From Oscillospiraceae bacterium (GTDB lineage: Bacteria > Bacillota > Clostridia > Christensenellales > Aristaeellaceae): a stretch of DNA of 9,457 nucleotides. The translations under genes were made by a program, and so were the position numbers. Below, piece after piece: positions 7,334 to 9,457 of the stretch. The stretch is from positions 1 to 9,457 of the forward strand of contig JAITDK010000224.1 of the NCBI GenBank assembly GCA_031282605.1, written 5' to 3'. The notes under the pieces were generated by a model that saw only the letters and a list, made by a program, of their open reading frames with translations, had not been told where the DNA came from and did no database searches. Position 1 is the first letter of the stretch. The number at the start of each line of letters is the position of its first letter.

Positions 7334-7351
7334 CAATTTCCAGCTGTTCTA

Positions 7352-8332
7352 TTACACAAACGTCGCCTGACGTCCTTCTCTATGCGCCTGATACGCGTAC
7401 TGCATCAGTTCCGTCAACTGGCGCGCCTCTTCCAATCCAAACAGCACCGGCTTCCCGTCCTTCACCGACGCGACAAACTGATCCAGCGGCGATGGCAGCG
7501 CTTCCGGCAGCGATTGTTCATGGAACTCTTTACCTTCGTCGTCATACTTCTTCGAGCGGATCTTCAGCGTCTGATCCTGTATGATTCCGACGCCCTCAGT
7601 ACCGTACGCCTCTACCAGGTATGGCGACATCGGCGAAACCAGGCTTGTCTCCGACACGCCGATCGCGCCGTTTTCAAACTCAATCGTCGAAACCGCGTTG
7701 TCGTCCACACTGCGCTTGGTCAGCGTGTTGAACATGCTCTGTATGCGCGTTGGCTTGCCCAGGTACCAACGAAGCAGGTACATTGGGTGCGCGCCTAAGT
7801 CCATCATCGCGCCGCCGCCCGTCGTCTCAGGATCATACCAGTAGCCCGGCAGCCATTCGGCCAGCGCGCCGTTGTGGGCGTTGCGAACGCGCATTAGTGT
7901 CAGCTTGCCCAGAACGCCTTCGTCGATCGCCTTCTTCAGCGCGAGATGCGTGGGCATACACCGATGCGGATACGAGATAGTGAATATCGTCCCGCTCTTT
8001 TTCACGGCGTCTATCACGCGGTCGCAGTCCTTAAGCGTGAACGCGAGCACCTTTTCCGTGAATATATGCTTGCCTGACTGCGCGGCGCGGGTCATTATAT
8101 CAGGATGCATATTCGTCGGCGAGCATATGATTATAGCGTCCAGATCCTCTTTCTCAAGCAATTGGTGCAGGGTCGGCTCGAATATCGCGCCCAGTTCCTG
8201 CGCCCAAGGCAGTCCGCGCGCGGGATCCTCGTCCCACACATACTTGATATTGACGTCTGGCAGGCTCTTCAGGTGTTTCGCGTATCCCTCCGCGTGCACG
8301 TGCCATTTGCTGATCATCGCGACTCGGATCAT
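7352..8332 (-). CDS. Divergent Gfo/Idh/MocA family oxidoreductase
   Basis: The 326-residue product is a Gfo/Idh/MocA-type oxidoreductase. The Rossmann domain shows strand motifs AIIICSPTNMHPDI (66-79) and SGKHIFTEK (86-94). The C-terminal domain has GGGAMMDLGAHPMYLLRWYLG (172-192) with D178 and H182 at the usual substrate positions. Two signatures deviate: the glycine-rich loop is replaced by ISKWHVHAEGY (7-17), with His and Trp where GxGxxG is expected, and EKP reads EKV (93-95). The catalytic-type Lys94 is retained, so activity is plausible, but cofactor binding may differ. The start is fixed by AAGGAGGAG (8340-8348 on the complement), seven bases from ATG. It is a single-gene unit with its own promoter, candidate operators and terminator. 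The substrate is probably a sugar or cyclitol derivative but is not identifiable. Confidence 0.9.
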   Translation of the reverse strand: MIRVAMISKWHVHAEGYAKHLKSLPDVNIKYVWDEDPARGLPWAQELGAIFEPTLHQLLEKEDLDAIIICSPTNMHPDIMTRAAQSGKHIFTEKVLAFTLKDCDRVIDAVKKSGTIFTISYPHRCMPTHLALKKAIDEGVLGKLTLMRVRNAHNGALAEWLPGYWYDPETTGGGAMMDLGAHPMYLLRWYLGKPTRIQSMFNTLTKRSVDDNAVSTIEFENGAIGVSETSLVSPMSPYLVEAYGTEGVGIIQDQTLKIRSKKYDDEGKEFHEQSLPEALPSPLDQFVASVKDGKPVLFGLEEARQLTELMQYAYQAHREGRQATFV

Positions 8333-8355
8333 GTGGTTGCTCCTCCTTATTGTCA

Positions 8356-8372
8356 GGCATGAGAATCATGCC
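8356..8372. repeat. 17-bp palindrome in the leader of the divergent Gfo/Idh/MocA gene
   Basis: GGCATGA (8356-8362) and TCATGCC (8366-8372) are perfect 7-bp inverted repeats around GAA. The site lies between the predicted transcription start (about 8388) and the ribosome binding site of the minus-strand gene. It could be an operator for a dimeric repressor or a tight mRNA hairpin. Confidence 0.5.
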
Positions 8373-8394
8373 GCTTGTCCGTTTCAGCATCTGC

Positions 8395-8424
8395 ATTGTA
8401 ACACACTCGCGCCGTGTGTGCCAG
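8395..8424 (-). promoter_or_regulatory. Putative promoter with inverted repeat in the spacer
   Basis: On the minus strand, CTGGCA (8424-8419) as -35 and TACAAT (8400-8395) as -10 are separated by 18 bases. The spacer is filled by a perfect inverted repeat, ACACAC (8401-8406) and GTGTGT (8414-8419) around TCGCGCC. Such a site between -35 and -10 is a typical repressor or MerR-like operator position. The rest of the 8333-8534 divergent region shows only a weak plus-strand -10-like TATACT at 8438-8443. Confidence 0.45.
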
Positions 8425-8534
8425 GTTTTTTTCCAAATATACTGGAGGGTTTCGCCATCATTGTGTAGAACTTAACTTTCATGCGCGGATGGACGAAGGC
8501 GGCGTGTCGGAGCGCCATATACATGGAGGCGATT

Positions 8535-9101
8535 ATGGCCGATTACCTTGTAGAGTGTAAGCCCGATTTGGCGTGGAGCGCCGAAGACAACGCGCAACGC
8601 GGCGAGGCTGACTCGTTGGTAAAGTGGATGTATTCATTCGCGGGCAAGCCTTGTCTGTCTACGTCGGTAGTGGGTTACTGCAATAATATCTCTCATAGGG
8701 GCTATGTCACCAAGAATCTGCTAAAGTCCCACGATTGCCTCAAGAAGGAATGCCGCTTCCTGGCCAAGGTCAACCAAAACTACTGGGACACGATGCGGCG
8801 CCAGGAAGAGTCGGCGCGCAACAGGCGCGTTCAGGCACAGGCTCGGGAGCTGATGCGACTGGAACGCGACGCGTTCATACGCGGCGTGATGGCGGCGAAC
8901 CCTCATGTTTATATCACAATGATCCAGGACGATGGCATCGCTCTTGTCATCTACTACATATATGACCAATACGTCGATCTCACCGCCGAACTGCGCCTGA
9001 TCCGCGGCGAACTGCAGCGGCCAGTCCGCCTCAAGGCCGTGTCAACCACGCAGGATATCATCGATAGGCTTATCCGCCACAGAAGCGGAACGGTTGCATA
9101 A
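8535..9101 (+). CDS. Uncharacterised protein with Cys/His cluster
   Basis: I do not recognise this 188-residue protein. The first part (about 1-80) holds C8, C40, C49, H54, H66, C68 and C73, in the layout C-x8-C-x4-H-x11-H-x-C-x4-C, which could bind zinc or another metal. Residues about 84-115 form a strongly charged Arg/Gln/Glu-rich segment likely to be helical. Residues about 118-180 alternate hydrophobic strands and charged turns (VYITMIQDDGIALVIYYIYD). No signal peptide is seen. The frame extends upstream to an ATG at 8481, but the ATG at 8535 has GGAGG five bases before it (8525-8529) and a soluble, acidic start, so I chose it. It is a lone plus-strand gene divergent from a Gfo/Idh/MocA gene and ends with its own strong terminator. 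Codon use looks like that of its neighbours, so it is probably a real gene. Confidence 0.78.
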   Translation: MADYLVECKPDLAWSAEDNAQRGEADSLVKWMYSFAGKPCLSTSVVGYCNNISHRGYVTKNLLKSHDCLKKECRFLAKVNQNYWDTMRRQEESARNRRVQAQARELMRLERDAFIRGVMAANPHVYITMIQDDGIALVIYYIYDQYVDLTAELRLIRGELQRPVRLKAVSTTQDIIDRLIRHRSGTVA

Positions 9102-9131
9102 TAACAGTGATGTAATATAGTATAACTTCCG

Positions 9132-9168
9132 CATCCCTTGCGTAAGAGCGTAAGGGGTGATTGTTTGT
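9132..9168 (+). terminator. Rho-independent terminator of the uncharacterised gene
   Basis: CATCCCTTGCG (9132-9142) pairs with CGTAAGGGGTG (9149-9159) over 11 pairs with two G·U, around the 6-base loop TAAGAG. It is followed by the T-rich ATTGTTTG. It lies 30 bases after the stop of the gene at 8535-9101. Confidence 0.8.
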
Positions 9169-9217
9169 GACGTGATTCTGTGCATCGCAACCACACATCC
9201 GCTGCGGCGGGACGCTG

Positions 9218-9235
9218 TTCGATCTGCGGATCGAA
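9218..9235. repeat. Perfect hairpin TTCGATC/GATCGAA
   Basis: The arms TTCGATC (9218-9224) and GATCGAA (9229-9235) enclose a 4-base loop. It can extend through CGC/GCG (9213-9215 with 9237-9239) across a small internal loop, and is followed on the plus strand by an A/T-rich stretch. It may be a second terminator or part of the intergenic repeat cluster. Confidence 0.5.
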
Positions 9236-9252
9236 TGCGCTTTAAATTACTG

Positions 9253-9313
9253 GCGCCCCGCCACTATGGCGTAAGTTGACAATTACCCTATTGCGTTTTT
9301 ACTGGCGGGGCGC
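9253..9313. repeat. Long G+C-rich inverted repeat with 39-base interior
   Basis: GCGCCCCGCCA (9253-9263) and TGGCGGGGCGC (9303-9313) are perfect 11-bp inverted repeats. The interior contains TTGACA (9276-9281). TTACTGGCG also occurs as a direct repeat at 9247-9255 and 9299-9307. No open frame uses it. It could be a stem-loop RNA, a small repeat element, or a relic of a mobile element. Confidence 0.6.
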
Positions 9314-9320
9314 AGGAGTT

Positions 9321-9364
9321 GGAACGTAGGAACGATGGACGATGGAACGATGGAACGAGGAACG
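9321..9364. repeat. Short tandem repeat of GGAACGAT-like units
   Basis: Six imperfect copies of a 6- to 8-base unit follow each other: GGAACGTA, GGAACGAT, GGACGAT, GGAACGAT, GGAACGA and GGAACG, starting at 9321, 9329, 9337, 9344, 9352 and 9359. It is noncoding. Variable unit length argues against a coding repeat. Confidence 0.75.
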
Positions 9365-9378
9365 TCCCTGCGGGGAGC

Positions 9379-9446
9379 CTGGGACTCTGTCCCAGACCCT
9401 GCGAAGGGCTATCCGCCCTTTCGAATCCTGACCAGGCTTCGCCTGG
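9379..9446. repeat. Array of three short perfect hairpins (REP-like intergenic repeat)
   Basis: Three hairpins lie in a row: CTGGGAC/GTCCCAG (9379-9395, 3-base loop), AAGGGC/GCCCTT (9404-9420, 5-base loop) and CCAGGC/GCCTGG (9432-9446, 3-base loop). A smaller CCC/GGG pair lies just before (about 9366-9374). No gene is present from 9102 to the window end; this array and the preceding repeats account for most of it. It looks like an interspersed, hairpin-forming repeat. Confidence 0.65.
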
Positions 9447-9457
9447 ACCATCGTGAT

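Noticed and set aside
7872..8468. A 198-codon plus-strand open frame opposite the second Gfo/Idh/MocA gene
   Set aside because: It overlaps the well-supported minus-strand gene and its promoter region, and its Ser/Cys-rich product has no motif.
9276..9302. A promoter starting at the perfect TTGACA
   Set aside because: No good -10 hexamer is present 16 to 18 bases downstream, and the motif sits inside an inverted repeat, so I did not list it as a promoter.
9321..9446. A CRISPR array
   Set aside because: The tandem units are 6 to 8 bases and contiguous, the hairpins differ from each other, and there are no regular spacers or cas genes.

Overview
The window is G+C-rich bacterial chromosome with tightly packed metabolic genes. 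Good AGGAGG-type ribosome binding sites, a DUF445 membrane protein, a YkuD L,D-transpeptidase with an SH3-like segment, and Fe-S aldo/keto reductases all suggest an anaerobic Firmicute of the class Clostridia. That assignment is inference from gene content; no rRNA or other phylogenetic marker is present. There is no sign of phage, IS element or CRISPR.

Left block, plus strand (3-2501): the C-terminal part of an aldo/keto reductase carrying two 4Fe-4S motifs, a Gfo/Idh/MocA sugar-type oxidoreductase, and a DUF445 membrane protein. The block ends in a long hairpin shared with the converging gene on the other strand.

Middle block, minus strand (7306 down to 2522): a promoter and a long, nested, riboswitch-like leader precede an L,D-transpeptidase. 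Closely spaced behind it are a seven-bladed beta-propeller lactonase, a LarA-superfamily (nickel-pincer racemase/epimerase) protein and a second aldo/keto reductase. Lactonase, LarA-like protein and reductase make a plausible sugar-acid or hydroxy-acid module: open a lactone, invert the alpha-hydroxyl carbon, then reduce or oxidise a carbonyl. The cofactor-building genes larB/larC/larE are not in the window.

Right block: a second, more divergent Gfo/Idh/MocA protein (minus strand, 7352-8332) has its own terminator and a promoter whose spacer is filled by an inverted repeat. Divergent from it, on the plus strand, is a 188-residue protein I do not recognise, with a Cys/His cluster, followed by a clear terminator. 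The last 290 bases hold no gene but are dense in hairpins, a long inverted repeat and a short tandem repeat, and look like intergenic repeat material.

The items most worth a second look are the structured leader of the L,D-transpeptidase gene (7086-7248), the lactonase/LarA-like/reductase cluster, and the unrecognised Cys/His protein.
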